From the NCBI GenBank assembly GCA_016785225.1, contig JAFBJZ010000347.1, positions 310,001-374,000 of the forward strand: a stretch of 64,000 nt of DNA, given 5' to 3'. The notes beneath the pieces were generated by a model. The model searched no databases, had not been told where the DNA came from, and worked only from the letters and a program-made list of their open reading frames with translations. This DNA is from Psettodes erumei. Lineage: Eukaryota > Chordata > Actinopteri > Pleuronectiformes > Psettodidae. Position numbers and translations under genes: made by a program. This document shows positions 62,969 to 64,000 of the stretch, piece after piece. Position 1 is the stretch's first letter. Every line of letters starts with the position of its first letter.

Positions 62969-64000
62969 AGTTCTGTTTCAGCCGTCAGCAGCAGCCCATT
63001 GTGGTTGTTCTCTGTATTAAACACTGAAACAGCTGGGCTGGAGTCATGACACTCAGCGGTGAGGTAAAGCAGTAGTGTTTTTCAAATTTTATCACGGGTC
63101 TCTTGAAATATTTAATCAATCTCTTTCTTCCGTCACAAACCGAGTATGTGGGTTAGCCAACTTTTTTTTCTCCACTGTGTTTAAAATAAGTCTGAGTTAG
63201 TTTAGAAATGCCGGGGCCATAAATAGCAGAGTAAAGTAACCGATGGATTTAGGGTCCGTCGAGATCCTGATGCACCCTAAGAGGAATAGCGAGTGGCAAT
63301 AACCACATTTAGTGTTGTGTTTTGTATAGTCATCACTAAAGGTTAAGGTGCTGAATGGGATGAAATATAAGGCATATGGAAGCTGTCATATGAATAATTA
63401 CAGGTAGAGGAAGGCCCTATCTGTCATCGTGTTATTTTATTATTTGCACAGAGTGCAGTGGCAGTCTCTCACTGACCTATATTTGTTCTTATCACAGTTT
63501 CCACACAATACATGAAGGAGAAAAAGCTGCAAAAACCCATAACAGTCTCAACAGATGTTCACCTAACCAGTGAGCCCAGAAGCTAATATGGAAATCAGAA
63601 TTTTTAACTGGTTATAGTGTGATTTAATCCAGACAGTCACGACAAAGGGAGCGCAAAAAACCCAGAAAGGGCAGAATGTGGTTTTCTTTTTTCACTTTAC
63701 AATCAGAGCAAGAAAACAAAATGAATATCTCCCATCCCTGATTAAAACAAAGAACTTTAAGAAAAGCTGTTTATCAGCCTATTGGCTATGGTTTGATTCT
63801 GATTTTTTTTAACATCTGTTGTTTGCTGAACGAGACAGCTGAAATGATGCTGTAATGGAATTTAACCTCTTCTTTTTTTTTCTTCTCTCAGCGCTGCACT
63901 TGACAAGTAGCTACAGGACCGCGGCGCTGAACGGCCCATATTCTCCTTTTTCACTCAGCTGTGATGAATCGGTGGAATAAGCTGGGTCAGGCTGTTAGCT

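Larger units (their letters stand above)
54579..64000 (+). other. fndc3b: fndc3b intron 7, running off the window (at least 9.4 kb)
   Basis: I looked for an exon beginning in phase 1 with the EYELEVKRVQDIL-like sequence that follows in vertebrate FNDC3B and found none. Candidate acceptors near 55,668, 57,131, 57,369, 59,789, 61,168 and 63,892 lead to early stops. Contents: CA run 56,309-56,335, TG runs 60,735-60,759, 61,063-61,085 and 62,942-62,968, a (CTA)n run at about 62,373-62,401, a teleost repeat at 61,851-62,060 and an unexplained open segment at 60,589-60,832. AT-rich from about 56,880 to 57,780. Confidence 0.75.

Noticed and set aside
63494..63587. Exon-like frame after TTATCACAG in phase 1 (VSTQYMKEKKLQ...)
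   Set aside because: It keeps frame for only about 30 codons before TAA and does not resemble the EYELEVKR sequence expected for exon 8.
1..64000. CRISPR arrays, tRNA, rRNA or viral genes
   Set aside because: No spaced direct repeats of CRISPR type, and no tRNA arm motifs, rRNA or viral protein sequence were seen; all regular repeats are simple microsatellites or diverged interspersed elements.

Overview
The window looks like teleost fish nuclear DNA. It carries the 5' portion of one recognisable gene on the + strand, fndc3b (fibronectin type III domain containing 3B, also called FAD104). Six coding exons were placed by reading. Joined through consensus splice sites they keep frame and give about 264 residues matching the start of vertebrate FNDC3B, from MYVTMMMTDQIP to the basic, serine-rich segment just before the first fibronectin type III domain. 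The fish origin is inferred from that match, from very dense CA/TG and CT/GA microsatellites, and from several diverged interspersed repeats of kinds I know from teleost genomes.

Layout: 1-10,379 is AT-rich sequence upstream of the gene. It holds repeats, a well-preserved MITE-like element (about 4,144-4,893), and at the left edge a short minus-strand reading frame that may be the edge of a neighbouring gene's exon. A CpG-rich promoter and probable non-coding first exon lie at about 10,380-11,250. Intron 1 runs to 33,361 (about 22 kb). Exon 2 (33,362-33,507) carries the start codon. Exon 3 is 36,596-36,671, exon 4 is 50,971-51,047, exon 5 is 53,496-53,727, exon 6 is 53,872-54,040 and exon 7 is 54,457-54,578. 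Intron 7 starts at 54,579 and runs past the end; I found no convincing exon 8 in the remaining 9.4 kb, so all fibronectin domains and the C-terminal membrane anchor are outside the window.

Functionally there is one gene, so nothing like an operon. The encoded part is the Pro/His/Tyr-rich cytosolic leader of an ER-anchored protein. Points of interest are an out-of-frame upstream ATG overlapping the start, a frame-neutral exon 3+4 cassette, a conserved PPxY motif, three strong intronic or intergenic hairpins, extreme TG and G tracts, and two unexplained open segments (12,738-12,866 and 60,589-60,832). I saw no convincing undescribed system: no second confirmed gene, RNA gene, CRISPR array or intact autonomous transposon. 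Most open reading frames outside the named exons are products of microsatellites or GC-rich sequence.
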